In this document: one piece after another, positions 18,348-28,800 of the stretch
Position numbering within the stretch: position 1 is the first letter of the stretch
Layout of the letters: every line of letters starts with the position of its first letter
Source: Alphaproteobacteria bacterium
Lineage (GTDB): Bacteria > Pseudomonadota > Alphaproteobacteria > Rs-D84
Length of the DNA stretch: 57,724 nt
Assembly (NCBI GenBank): GCA_009784275.1
Contig: WRCA01000005.1
Coordinates: forward strand, 1-57,724
Direction of reading: 5' to 3'
The notes under the pieces: model-generated
What the model saw: the letters and a program-made list of their open reading frames with translations, nothing else
Told to the model about the DNA's origin: nothing
Database searches by the model: none
Translations under genes and position numbers: made by a program

Positions 18348-18827
18348 ATGGACAGGTCAGCGCGTAATTTTTTAATTTCCAGCGGCCATAGGCGTATGCA
18401 GCGTTTATGGCAATTCATATTCGCAGGATGGGGATTGGTTCTTATCGCTGTTATTATAGCGGGTTCCATGATCAGCAAAAATCTACGCTGGCTGCCTATT
18501 TCCGGCATTAATATGTCTGATGTTATGAAGAATCAGTTCAAGATGGAAAACCCATCCTTTTCAGGCATGGACAAAGATGGGAATCCTTTTTGGATACATG
18601 CTGAAAGCGCGCGTCAGGAATACGAAGCAGAAGACATTGTGTTCTTGAACAACATACGCGCGAAAGTATCGCGGATTGACAAAGGTCAAAAAATAACGGA
18701 CAATATAACGGCAAAATCCGGCAAATACGACAAGACCAAAAGAAATGTAACTTTGAATGGCAATGTGCGTGTGGACTCCAGCAATGGGGACAGAATTTTA
18801 ACCAATGAACTGGTAATAAAACTATGA
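18348..18827 (+). CDS. lptC: LPS export protein LptC
   Basis: 159 residues from the chosen ATG, which has AGGA 8 bases upstream; longer readings into the signal region of the divergent gene are unlikely. One transmembrane helix (about residues 22-42, FIFAGWGLVLIAVIIAGSMI), then a periplasmic beta-jellyroll (PSFSGMDKDGNPFWIHAESARQ, NITAKSGKYDKTKRNVTLNGNV) as in LptC. It receives lipopolysaccharide from LptB2FG and passes it to LptA. It overlaps lptB by 4 bases. No lptA lies between them, unlike the common order lptC-lptA-lptB. Confidence 0.88.
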   Translation: MDRSARNFLISSGHRRMQRLWQFIFAGWGLVLIAVIIAGSMISKNLRWLPISGINMSDVMKNQFKMENPSFSGMDKDGNPFWIHAESARQEYEAEDIVFLNNIRAKVSRIDKGQKITDNITAKSGKYDKTKRNVTLNGNVRVDSSNGDRILTNELVIKL

Positions 18828-19552
18828 AGCGATCTGTACTAAAAGTTGAACATCTGTCCAAATCTTATGGTAAGCGGATGGTTTTGCGCGACATTTCTCT
18901 GGAGGTTTGCCAAGGCGAATCGGTAGGACTGCTGGGGCCGAATGGTGCGGGAAAAACCACGGCATTCTATTGCATTACCGGACAGATCAAAGCAACCGCT
19001 GGAAATATATTTTTAAACAGCCAGAACATAACCCATCTGCCATTCTTTCAGCGCGCAAGACTACACATAGGATACCTGCCCCAGGAAAATAGCGTATTTC
19101 ATGGCCTGTCGGTAGAACAGAATATTATGGCGATACTGGAAGTCGTGCAACCAGATCCAGCCAAGCGCATAAAAAAATTGAACGAGTTGCTTAACGAGTT
19201 TTCTATCGAACATTTGCGCAGAGCACCTTCGACCGCGCTGTCGGGGGGCGAGCGCCGCCGTGTGGAAATCGCGCGCGCACTGGCAAACGATCCAAAGTTT
19301 ATTTTGTTGGACGAACCCTTTGCCGGAATCGATCCAATCGCGGTGAATGAAATAAGAACACTGGTGTCGCAGTTAAAGAACCGCGGGCTGGGTGTGATTA
19401 TCACCGACCATAACGTGCGTGAAACTTTGGGCGTTACAGACCGTTCTTATGTCTTGCATGACGGAAAAATCCTGATACATGGAACAACCGAAAAAATAGT
19501 AAACGACCCGATGGTAAGAAAAGTGTATTTGGGCGAAAACTTTAAGATGTAA
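18824..19552 (+). CDS. lptB: LPS export ABC transporter ATP-binding protein LptB
   Basis: 242 residues, standard length. ATPase that powers lipopolysaccharide extraction from the inner membrane. Walker A GPNGAGKT, Q loop GYLPQENSVF (LptB-specific wording), signature LSGGERRRVEIARAL, Walker B ILLDEPFAGIDPIAV, H loop ITDHNVRE. The 4-base overlap with lptC means coupled translation. Confidence 0.97.
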   Translation: MKRSVLKVEHLSKSYGKRMVLRDISLEVCQGESVGLLGPNGAGKTTAFYCITGQIKATAGNIFLNSQNITHLPFFQRARLHIGYLPQENSVFHGLSVEQNIMAILEVVQPDPAKRIKKLNELLNEFSIEHLRRAPSTALSGGERRRVEIARALANDPKFILLDEPFAGIDPIAVNEIRTLVSQLKNRGLGVIITDHNVRETLGVTDRSYVLHDGKILIHGTTEKIVNDPMVRKVYLGENFKM

Positions 19553-19566
19553 GCGACAAGCTTCAT

Positions 19567-21315
<1,749 letters not shown>

Positions 21316-21377
21316 AAAATTCTTGATTTCTCACTTTTTTTCCGCTTTAATCCTTGAAAGTAAAAAAGGAAGCAAAG

Positions 21378-21845
21378 ATGGCAGGCAGCATGAATAAAGT
21401 AATTTTAATCGGCAATATCGGCGGCGATCCGATGGTCCGCTCAACCGGTAATGGCCAGAAAGTGGTTAACTTTTCTTTGGCCACCAGCGAGCGTTGGAAG
21501 GACCGTCAAACAGGCGAGCAGAAAGAGCAAACCGAATGGCACCGCGTTGTGATTTTCAACCCTAACCTGGCCGAAGTTGCAGAACGCATGTTGCAAAAAG
21601 GGACCAAGGTTTATATCGAAGGCCAACTGAAAACCCGCAAATGGCAGAATCAACAAGGACAAGAAGTTTATACGACCGAGGTTGTTCTGAATCAATTCTC
21701 TGGCCAACTGATAATCTTGGGCGGCGCAAAATCAATGGAAGGTGGCGATTATGGCGCAGCGGGGGGCGGTTATTCCCAACCGATGCCCAGCGCTCCGCGC
21801 GAAGAAATAAACATCGCACAAATCGGCGATGACATACCGTTTTAA
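21378..21845 (+). CDS. ssb: Single-stranded DNA-binding protein
   Basis: 155 residues. OB-fold at 1-110 (NKVILIGNIGGDPMVRSTGNGQKVVNFSLATSERW), a short Gly-rich linker, and the C-terminal tip DDIPF that recruits repair and replication partners. The ATG at 21378 is chosen over an upstream in-frame ATG because AAGGAAG precedes it and family members begin MAGS. Ends in its own terminator. Confidence 0.97.
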   Translation: MAGSMNKVILIGNIGGDPMVRSTGNGQKVVNFSLATSERWKDRQTGEQKEQTEWHRVVIFNPNLAEVAERMLQKGTKVYIEGQLKTRKWQNQQGQEVYTTEVVLNQFSGQLIILGGAKSMEGGDYGAAGGGYSQPMPSAPREEINIAQIGDDIPF

Positions 21846-21860
21846 AAGATTCCATTCTTA

Positions 21861-21887
21861 AAAATCCCGCAAATGCGGGATTTTTTA
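21861..21887 (+). terminator. Rho-independent terminator of ssb
   Basis: AATCCCGC-AAAT-GCGGGATT followed by TTTT, 16 bases after the ssb stop. Confidence 0.85.
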
Positions 21888-21915
21888 TTGCAATGCACTA
21901 AAAAGATGATATAAG
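21888..21915 (+). promoter_or_regulatory. Promoter TTGCAA-N16-TATAAG
   Basis: -35 at 21888-21893, -10 at 21910-21915. It places the transcription start near 21922, downstream of the GTG at 21915, which argues for the ATG at 21942 as the true start of the next gene. Confidence 0.55.
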
Positions 21916-21941
21916 TGCAATTGTCAATAAATAAAAATAAA

Positions 21942-22340
21942 ATGAAATTTGTTACAGTAAGCGTTAAATGTAAGGTGTGGGTGGTGCTGATACATGGCCC
22001 ACAACTTGCGATGGTTGACCTGGACAACCCAGATGCTGCATGGTGGCCGATTGGCAGTCATTTTAAAATATCAATGACCGATACGGAATATACCGAATAT
22101 AATAATATGGATGCCGGACAATTTTTGCAGGCATGTCAAAATTATTGGAAAGCCCAGGGACACTTTGATATTACGAATGTAGTGTCAACCCATGTCAGCA
22201 ATAATGACCAACACAAAATAGTGTCAAGCTGGGCCAAGCAGATGTCCATTTTTCAAAATTATAAACAGAGACTACTTAAACCAATATCATGGAACGAATT
22301 TCTTCTCAAATCTGCCAAAGAAAAAGTTGTTCGGTCATAA
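21942..22340 (+). CDS. Cytosolic orphan protein, unknown function
   Basis: 132 residues starting MKFVTVSVKCKVWVV. Mixed alpha/beta look with Trp-rich spots (AAWWPIGSHF, QNYWKAQGHF, VSSWAKQM). No signal peptide. The ATG at 21942 is chosen from the position of the promoter; its ribosome site is poor. I do not recognise the family. The next orphan gene has its own promoter about 60 bases downstream of the stop. Confidence 0.6.
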   Translation: MKFVTVSVKCKVWVVLIHGPQLAMVDLDNPDAAWWPIGSHFKISMTDTEYTEYNNMDAGQFLQACQNYWKAQGHFDITNVVSTHVSNNDQHKIVSSWAKQMSIFQNYKQRLLKPISWNEFLLKSAKEKVVRS

Positions 22341-22396
22341 TAATAAATCCCATTTCAACGCCATTTTTGGCATTTTTTGCTGCCCCGATTAAATTA

Positions 22397-22424
22397 TTGA
22401 CAAATATATTTAGTGTTATATACT
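22397..22424 (+). promoter_or_regulatory. Promoter TTGACA-N16-TATACT, leaderless start
   Basis: TTGACA at 22397-22402, TATACT at 22419-22424, spacer 16. The ATG at 22433 follows after 8 bases, so the mRNA would have almost no leader. Confidence 0.75.
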
Positions 22425-22432
22425 TATACAAA

Positions 22433-22936
22433 ATGAGCTCCGGAACACTAATTTTTCCAAATGATGAAGAAATAATGACCTATGGGGATGCTCTTGACGT
22501 CCTTGATAAACAAAAGAAGAAAAATAATGATGAATGGGCTGCAGAACAAAATAAAAAGAATAAAAAAGGCTATGGGCCTGCAATCTGCGATGGATTCCAA
22601 AGTTATATATTCAGTCCAGACCAAAAACCAGGAACTTTCGAAGGCAATGTAAAAGAAAAGGTGGAAGGTTTTTTTGAGTCCAAAGAGGAAAACTGGGCAC
22701 TGGTAAAAATCTCTGGATGCATAGACCCAATCGACAGCCTAATTTGTGGATGGGCAACGGTTAAAGATAAAAGCGGCCATATTATACACATGAGCTTTGA
22801 CGACCGCATACCTATTGAAAGAACCCACCACCGGGAGCAATGGATCGGCCGACTGGTTTTTATGGGGCGCCTGAACAGCGAAGATAATAAATATCGGCGC
22901 ACGCTTTACGAAGCCCTGTATAATAAATCCCATTAA
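22433..22936 (+). CDS. Orphan protein, unknown function
   Basis: 167 residues, charged and Lys/Asn/Asp-rich in the first third, then a compact domain with several Trp (ENWALVKISGCIDPIDSLICGWATV, REQWIGRLVFMGRL) that could be a beta-rich fold. An upstream extension in the same frame is rejected because it crosses the promoter. Leaderless, monocistronic, closed by the 22937 hairpin. Not recognised. Confidence 0.65.
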   Translation: MSSGTLIFPNDEEIMTYGDALDVLDKQKKKNNDEWAAEQNKKNKKGYGPAICDGFQSYIFSPDQKPGTFEGNVKEKVEGFFESKEENWALVKISGCIDPIDSLICGWATVKDKSGHIIHMSFDDRIPIERTHHREQWIGRLVFMGRLNSEDNKYRRTLYEALYNKSH

Positions 22937-22961
22937 AAACTGCCGCAGTCGCGGCAGTTTT
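22937..22961. terminator. Bidirectional terminator hairpin
   Basis: AAACTGCCGC-AGTC-GCGGCAGTTT, perfect 10-bp stem between the convergent orphan and carD genes. Confidence 0.8.
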
Positions 22962-23520
22962 ATGTTTCTTCTTCCTGTTCTTCTGGGTCGTCTTCTTCGA
23001 CCGCATTCAGGTCTATTTCCTTTGGCACGCCTATAATTTCTTCTATCTTTTCGGATGCTTCGTCCAAATCCAACCTATGCAAGACCGCGTATTCTTGTGC
23101 CATGCGTTCCAGCGCACGCAGATAAAGCCCACGCGCAGAGAAAGTCATCTGATCTGTGGCGTTGCGGCGTTGCAGATCTCGCACGACTTCCGCCAGCCTC
23201 ATTAAATCTCCAGAGTTTATATTTTCTTCATATTGCGCGGCGCGGCGTGACCAAATCATGCGCTTTATACCGGCACGCCCTTTGGCGCTCTCAATTGCTT
23301 CGTTCATTTTCTTGTTTGTTACCAGCGGACGCAGCCCCGAAATCTCGGCGCGATCGACCGGCACGCGCAAAGTCATCTTATTCCGCTCGAAATCAATCAC
23401 CAAAAGAGTAATTTTTTGCCCGCCGATATTTTGTTCTTCAACACGAACAACTTTGCCGACGCCTTGGGTCGGATAAACCACGAACTGCCCGTTCTTGAAT
23501 TCTAATTTTTTAGACGCCAT
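22960..23520 (-). CDS. carD: CarD-family transcriptional regulator
   Basis: 186 residues. The N-terminal Tudor-like RNA-polymerase-interacting domain (FKNGQFVVYPTQGVGKVVRVEEQ... VPVDRAEISGLRPL) is followed by a helical DNA-binding domain (MIWSRRAAQYEENINSGDLMRLAEVVRDL). Members bind the RNA polymerase beta subunit and stabilise open complexes at promoters, mostly of rRNA and housekeeping genes. The ATG at 23520 starts MASKKLEFKNGQ as in alphaproteobacterial CarD. Acidic C-terminal tail (EEDDPEEQEEET). Monocistronic. Confidence 0.93.
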   Translation of the reverse strand: MASKKLEFKNGQFVVYPTQGVGKVVRVEEQNIGGQKITLLVIDFERNKMTLRVPVDRAEISGLRPLVTNKKMNEAIESAKGRAGIKRMIWSRRAAQYEENINSGDLMRLAEVVRDLQRRNATDQMTFSARGLYLRALERMAQEYAVLHRLDLDEASEKIEEIIGVPKEIDLNAVEEDDPEEQEEET

Positions 23521-23604
23521 AATACAGAGCCTTTGGTTGGCATTCTCCCAGTACGAGAATTTTATCACAAAAAAGCCCAGATTTCAAGAAATTGGCAAGA
23601 ATTT

Positions 23605-24036
23605 TTATTGCCCCAGGCCAGCAGGGCTAAATCGCCCGATATTATTAATCAGCTCTTCAAACGCGTTCAGCTCTATCGCGGCCGGGATCTCGGTTTCACC
23701 CCCAGCCGGGGAGACGTTCGGCAAGTCCCCATCACGCAAAATCTTTGTCTGCGTCACGCGGGAACCATCGACCCAAGCCAGCAAAACAGTCTTATTATCA
23801 TAGCTTAATGGGAACGGCCCGCGATAATTTTCATCTGTGCCATAGTAAATCCAGACAGGCTGGCCATAAAGGGTCCGCGCCAAGGGGCTGCCCAATTTTT
23901 CCTCTAATTGAGAAGTGGTTTTTATACCGGCAACCTGCTGATCCAGGTCTTCCGGAAATACATACCCGCGATGCTTTGTCTGAAAGGTGCAAGCACAAAG
24001 GGCGCAAAAGGCAAAAAGCATAAATACTTTCTTCAT
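23605..24036 (-). CDS. bamE: Outer-membrane lipoprotein of the SmpA/OmlA (BamE) family
   Basis: 143 residues. Lipoprotein signal with lipobox (ALCAC). The mature domain carries the SmpA/OmlA pattern: TTSQLEEKLGSPLARTLYGQPVWIYYG, then KTVLLAWVDGSRV. BamE supports beta-barrel assembly on the periplasmic face of the outer membrane. The C-terminal extension (ETEIPAAIELNAFEELINNIG) is of unknown role. It starts 10 bases after the preceding orphan gene on the same strand. Confidence 0.82.
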   Translation of the reverse strand: MKKVFMLFAFCALCACTFQTKHRGYVFPEDLDQQVAGIKTTSQLEEKLGSPLARTLYGQPVWIYYGTDENYRGPFPLSYDNKTVLLAWVDGSRVTQTKILRDGDLPNVSPAGGETEIPAAIELNAFEELINNIGRFSPAGLGQ

Positions 24037-24046
24037 AGACCCTATT

Positions 24047-24724
24047 CTACATCTCAACGAAGTTCGCGTCAACTGCCATATTTGAGATTTCTTGCCTGAC
24101 GCGATATCTTTTGGCCTCTTTTATCAACACAGCCATGCGTTCTGGCGATAATATATACCCAGGAGAAAAACCCAGCAATTTTTCCAAGGTTGCGTTATCC
24201 GCCTTTTCGTGCATTATTAATTGTTCTTTATCCCCAGTATTGTGCCTATTAAGAAAATTTTGAATATCTTCGGGCGCAAAACCATATGTTACGCCTTCTA
24301 ATAAATTTAGTATCCTGGCACTGCGTTTGGCTATATTAGGGCCATAGGCCAAATCTATATTTTTCAATTCCGGATTCAATTTTCTTATTTGGTCTTCTTC
24401 AAATATAAATGCAAGATCGTTAGATGCTTTGCTTCTTTTTATATAATCAACCAACTCTTGCTTTTCATCAGGTGTTAAGCCATAAGGTTCTAACTCACTT
24501 CCATCAAAATACAGTATGAAATGCATTTTTTGTACTTTGAATTCATATTCCTGGGGTGTTAATCCTTCTGGAATTTTATATTCGTAATATATTTTAAATG
24601 GTACACGAATGCCTTTTGCTTTCAGCTGATCCCGGAATTCTTTTGCAGATGAATTGAATCCGGACTTTAGTTCGGTATTCTTTATTATCATATCGCCCAG
24701 AATACTATTAAGTTTCGCATTCAT
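24047..24724 (-). CDS. Cytosolic orphan protein, unknown function
   Basis: 225 residues with no signal or membrane segment. Contains two similar short motifs, IPEGLTPQEYEFKV and PYGLTPDEKQELVDYI, that look like helix starts, and a C-terminal helical part (FSPGYILSPERMAVLIKEAKRYRVRQEI). Probably co-transcribed with the BamE-type lipoprotein gene, which begins 10 bases after its stop. Not recognised. Confidence 0.65.
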   Translation of the reverse strand: MNAKLNSILGDMIIKNTELKSGFNSSAKEFRDQLKAKGIRVPFKIYYEYKIPEGLTPQEYEFKVQKMHFILYFDGSELEPYGLTPDEKQELVDYIKRSKASNDLAFIFEEDQIRKLNPELKNIDLAYGPNIAKRSARILNLLEGVTYGFAPEDIQNFLNRHNTGDKEQLIMHEKADNATLEKLLGFSPGYILSPERMAVLIKEAKRYRVRQEISNMAVDANFVEM

Positions 24725-24741
24725 TTTATTCTCGCTTGTAA

Positions 24742-24770
24742 GAAAAAAAGCCGGTCTTTTGACCGGAATT
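24742..24770 (-). terminator. Rho-independent terminator
   Basis: Minus strand: CCGGTC-AAAA-GACCGG followed by seven T (CTTTTTTTC). Ends the nifJ-92aa-dipeptidase transcript. Confidence 0.85.
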
Positions 24771-24810
24771 TTACATTTTATTTTCTTTAATAGCTAGGGA
24801 TAAAATTTGT

Positions 24811-25563
24811 CTAATTATTCGCCAGCTGTTCTGCGCAGGCAATTTCTTCAGGGGTTATTTTATAATCATCGCAATGTATCTCTCCGAAAATAGCACAGCG
24901 TTGGCGCTGGTATACTGCCCAAGCACGATCTCCGTAAGACCAATGCCACCATTCGCCTGGATAATTTTGAAAACCCGCCAGCCTCATGACATTATATAAC
25001 ATCATCTGATTCGCATGCTGCTGTGGCGTAATACCCGGATAAAAAGTTTGACTTTCAGGTCCAAGATAAAGAAAAGGCGTTCTCATATCCAACAACTGTC
25101 CGTCTTTATCAACAACAGTCAAATCGATCGCGCCGCCGGTTTGATGCGGACCAAAGTCCCCGCGCGAAGGATCCGCAGAAGTCATGCGCGCGATGCGTTT
25201 TATTTCTTCATCGGACAAATTCGGATTTTCTTTGCGCTTGTTTTCCAGGTTATCCAGCCAAGCCGCCCATTGAACGACCATCGGTCGCCATCCGCAAAAA
25301 AAGTGCAGCCTATATCCATCTGGCAATGCAGCGGCCGCCCTGTGCAGCATCGGCACCAGTTCGGCACGAACCCAGAAACCTCCACGCTTTGCTACCCCAT
25401 CATCAAATGAAAATGAATACTCATGTGAAATATCGACCAAGGGCGAACCTTTTTCGCATATTCGCTTTCTATTAACAAAATAGCTGGGTAAAATCTGTCG
25501 CCGGCCCAATCGCCACAGGATATAAGCGTAATATGCCTTGCGCGATAACCAAAGTTTTTTCAT
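24811..25563 (-). CDS. D-alanyl-D-alanine dipeptidase (VanX/DdpX type, peptidase M15D)
   Basis: 250 residues. Zinc ligands and catalytic residues appear as GPHQTGGAIDLTVVD (His and Asp) and EWWHWSYGD (Glu and His); the upstream Arg of GWRP is also conserved. It hydrolyses D-Ala-D-Ala, in most Gram-negatives for peptidoglycan recycling rather than vancomycin resistance; no vanS/R/H/A genes are nearby. No clear cleavable signal; the N-terminus is basic with a short hydrophobic stretch. It starts 4 bases after the stop of the 92-residue Cys protein, in an operon with nifJ. Confidence 0.88.
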   Translation of the reverse strand: MKKLWLSRKAYYAYILWRLGRRQILPSYFVNRKRICEKGSPLVDISHEYSFSFDDGVAKRGGFWVRAELVPMLHRAAAALPDGYRLHFFCGWRPMVVQWAAWLDNLENKRKENPNLSDEEIKRIARMTSADPSRGDFGPHQTGGAIDLTVVDKDGQLLDMRTPFLYLGPESQTFYPGITPQQHANQMMLYNVMRLAGFQNYPGEWWHWSYGDRAWAVYQRQRCAIFGEIHCDDYKITPEEIACAEQLANN

Positions 25564-25567
25564 TTCA

Positions 25568-25846
25568 TTACCCCTGCAATGCCTTCGTTGCCTTTTCCAT
25601 TCGCAACTGATCTATCTCTTCTCTTTTCATATTATGTAATTTATCTATTGAAAATATCAATTCTTTATTAATCGTACAAGGCACCAATCCATCCCAGTAA
25701 TAGTATGTTCCATTTAATTCACAGCCTTGCAATGCAAATTGATTGCCTGTCAATTTTTTACAAAGCAGCGGCCAATTAAACAAACTGCAAGCCGAACAAT
25801 TGTACTCGCCATTTCTAGTTTTTACTGGATAAATTCTGTCTGGCAT
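25568..25846 (-). CDS. Small cysteine protein downstream of nifJ, unknown function
   Basis: 92 residues with five cysteines: a CxxC (CSAC, residues 17-20), then C29, C42 and C57. The spacing suggests a small metal or iron-sulfur site or disulfides, but the pattern matches no ferredoxin I know. The start has AAGGAT upstream; it begins 8 bases after the nifJ stop and ends 4 bases before the dipeptidase start, so all three are one transcript. Its last residues (TKALQG) resemble the nifJ C-terminus (AKALQG). Not recognised. Confidence 0.65.
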   Translation of the reverse strand: MPDRIYPVKTRNGEYNCSACSLFNWPLLCKKLTGNQFALQGCELNGTYYYWDGLVPCTINKELIFSIDKLHNMKREEIDQLRMEKATKALQG

Positions 25847-25854
25847 CTTATTTT

Positions 25855-28800
25855 CTATCCTTGTAAAGCCTTTGCTGTCTTGCGCAGCAGCGCGAACGAA
25901 GCGATATGTTTTTTCAATTCACGGCGATATTCATTGTTGGAAACCGCGCGTTCCACAAGTCTTGCGAATCGGGTTGGGTTCATTGCCTGCGCGGTGTTAA
26001 AACGTCCCTCGGTCTTTAAAAATTCCTCCAAACTAACGCTTGTCCCGGCACCGCTATCGAGTATAAGCGGATTCTTGCCCTGCTCTATCAGTTCTGGATT
26101 AAAGCGGTACAACGGCCAAGCACCGCTATCCACCAAAGCGCGCTGATGCGCCGGCCCATTTTGCATATCGAATCCATGCGATATACATGGGCTGTACGCT
26201 AGTATAATCGATGGTCCTGGGAAAGCCTCGGCTTCACGAATCGCGCGAATCGCCTGGACATGATCCGCGCCCATTGCAATCTGCGCCACATAAGCACCCG
26301 ACATCATTGCGATTAATCCCAAATCTTTTTTCTGCTGGTCCTTACCACCAACTGCGAATTTCATGCTGGCACCGAACGGCGTAGCCTTGGACTGTTGACC
26401 ACCAGTGTTCGAATAACCCTCGGTATCAAGAACAAGGATATTTACATTCTGACCGCTGTGCAGAATATGATCCAAGCCGCCATATCCGATGTCATAAGCC
26501 CACCCATCGCCGCCAACAATCCACAATGATTTTTCAACCAATGCATCCACCAGTGATAGAGCCTCTGCCGCGCGCGGATGTTTTGATTTACGCAGCCAAT
26601 CACGAACAACCGATTCGTTTTCGCGTTGTTTTTCTATATCGGTTTCTGTAAATAATTTTTCTACATCGGGATAATCAACTTCGAATAACAATGCGCGCAA
26701 AGCATTTTGCTTTTGATTTAGCGCAAGGCGCATTCCCAAACCATATTCCGCATTATCTTCGAATAAAGAATTCGACCAAGCCGGTCCGCGCCCCGCGGCA
26801 TTCTTGGCGTACGGGGTCGTCGGCAGATTTCCGCTGTAAATGCTGGAACATCCGGTCGCATTGGCAATAACCATGCGGTCGCCGAACAATTGCGTAATCA
26901 GCTTTATATAAGGCGTTTCGCCGCATCCAGCACATGCGCCAGGGAATTCAAACATATGTTCGCACAATTCGATATGCTTTGGAATATTCAGATTTAATTT
27001 TTCGCGCGGAAAAGGAGACAATTGCGCTGCCGCATCAAAACCTTTTTGATTTCCGGCGTTTATAGCCTCGTTAATCGGCACCATTTTCAATGCATTAACC
27101 GGACAGACCTTTGTGCAAACCTGGCATCCTGTGCAATCTGCCGGGGAAATATTCAGCGCGAATTGCATATCCGGGCCAAGTTCCGGCGTCTTGGCCGGAA
27201 CAAAATTAATTCCCTTTTCGCTGTTCTTTACAATATCCGCAGAACTAAACACACTCATTTTTATAACTGCATGCGGGCACAGCATCGAACATTTTCCGCA
27301 TTGTATGCACTTGTCCAAATCGCACGTTGCAACGCGTTCGGATATAGCGCGCTTTTCATATTTCGATGTTCCAACGGGATATTCGCCATAAGCGAAATCA
27401 TCTTCGTCCTTTTCCGCAAACGCAGAAACAGGCAGCCCATCGCCGCGCATAGCAGCCATTTCGCCCAAGACCCCTGCGATTTTGGTCGGCGCATCCGCCG
27501 TCATTGCCGGCGTCCAATCCGGCGCAAATTGCGATGGGGAAGATGGCAAAGTATATTCATGCAAAAATTCCGCCGCGCGATCAACCGCCGCCCAGTTTGC
27601 CGCAACTACATCAGCGCCTTTCTTTTTATAAGTCTTTTCAATCGCGTCTTTTGCGCTCTGCGCTGCAATTGCCGGATCGATAATCTTCGTTAAATTGAAA
27701 AAGTTCAACATAACGAAAGTATTAATGCGATTACCCAGCCCCAGCTCTTGCGCGGCGCGACCGGCATCCAGGAAATATACTTTCGCACGCATACGAATCA
27801 GATGCTCTTGCACATCACGCGGCAAATTCGCGAATGCATCGTCCGGCGCGCGCGACGTGTTAATCATCACGGTGCCGCCAGGCGCGAGCGCACTAAAAAT
27901 ATCAAATCGTTGAGCGATCATAAAACTAGACACAGAAATAAAATCCGCCGATTCGACCAAGTATTGCGCTTGGATCGGCCTGCCCCAGAATCGCAAGTGC
28001 GATGCGGTAAGCCCGCCGGATTTCTTGGAATCGTAAACAGCATAAGATTGTGGATACAGGTCAGAATTCTCACCAATAATTTTTACGATATTTTTTACAG
28101 CGCCGACCGTTCCGTCAGAACCAATACCATACAACAAGGCCGCGCGTGGGTTGCCCTGTACCGGCTCGATACGAAACGCAGGATCAGTCTTCAAGGATAA
28201 GTTTGTAACATCATCTTCGATGCCGACGGTAAAGTTATGACGCAGGGTGCCCAGCATCATATTCTCCACAATGGCCTTTACATCACGGGGTTTAAATTCC
28301 TTTGAACCCAATCCATACCGCCCACCGAATAAATTAAGCCCGAGGTTTTGTAATACAGCAACGACATCTTGATACAGCGGTTCGCCGATTGCGCCGGGTT
28401 CTTTCGTGCGGTCCAGCACAGTGATATTTTTTGCCGTCGGGGGCAGGGCGGATAAGAAAGATTTTGTCGGGAAAGGCCGATACAGATGTATCGCAATCAC
28501 CCCTGTCCCGCCAGGCAAATACGACAGAGTTTCTGCAATAGTTTCAACCGCCGATCCCATTGCAACAATTATATTTTCAGCATTTGGATCGCCTATGTAA
28601 TCTACCAATCCGTATTTTCGACCCGTCAGCTTTGCGAATTCATCCATTGCGCCCTGCACTATTTCCGGTACAGCGTCATACAGCTTATTTGCAGCCTCTC
28701 GTCCTTGGAAATACACATCCGGGTTTTGCGCGGTGCCGCGAATCGTGGGCGCATCCGGTGTCATTCCGCGTGCGCGGGCCGCCAACAATGCTTTGGTTGG

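Noticed and set aside
22289-22432. N-terminal extension of the orphan gene at 22433
   Set aside because: It reads through the promoter and overlaps the previous gene; the ATG at 22433 fits the promoter.
24811-25563. Vancomycin-resistance operon
   Set aside because: The VanX-type dipeptidase stands with nifJ and has no vanH, vanA, vanR or vanS next to it; a recycling role is simpler.
27022-27693. 223-codon ORF on the plus strand
   Set aside because: It lies wholly inside nifJ on the opposite strand, is Arg/Cys/His-rich as expected for an antisense frame, and has no ribosome site.
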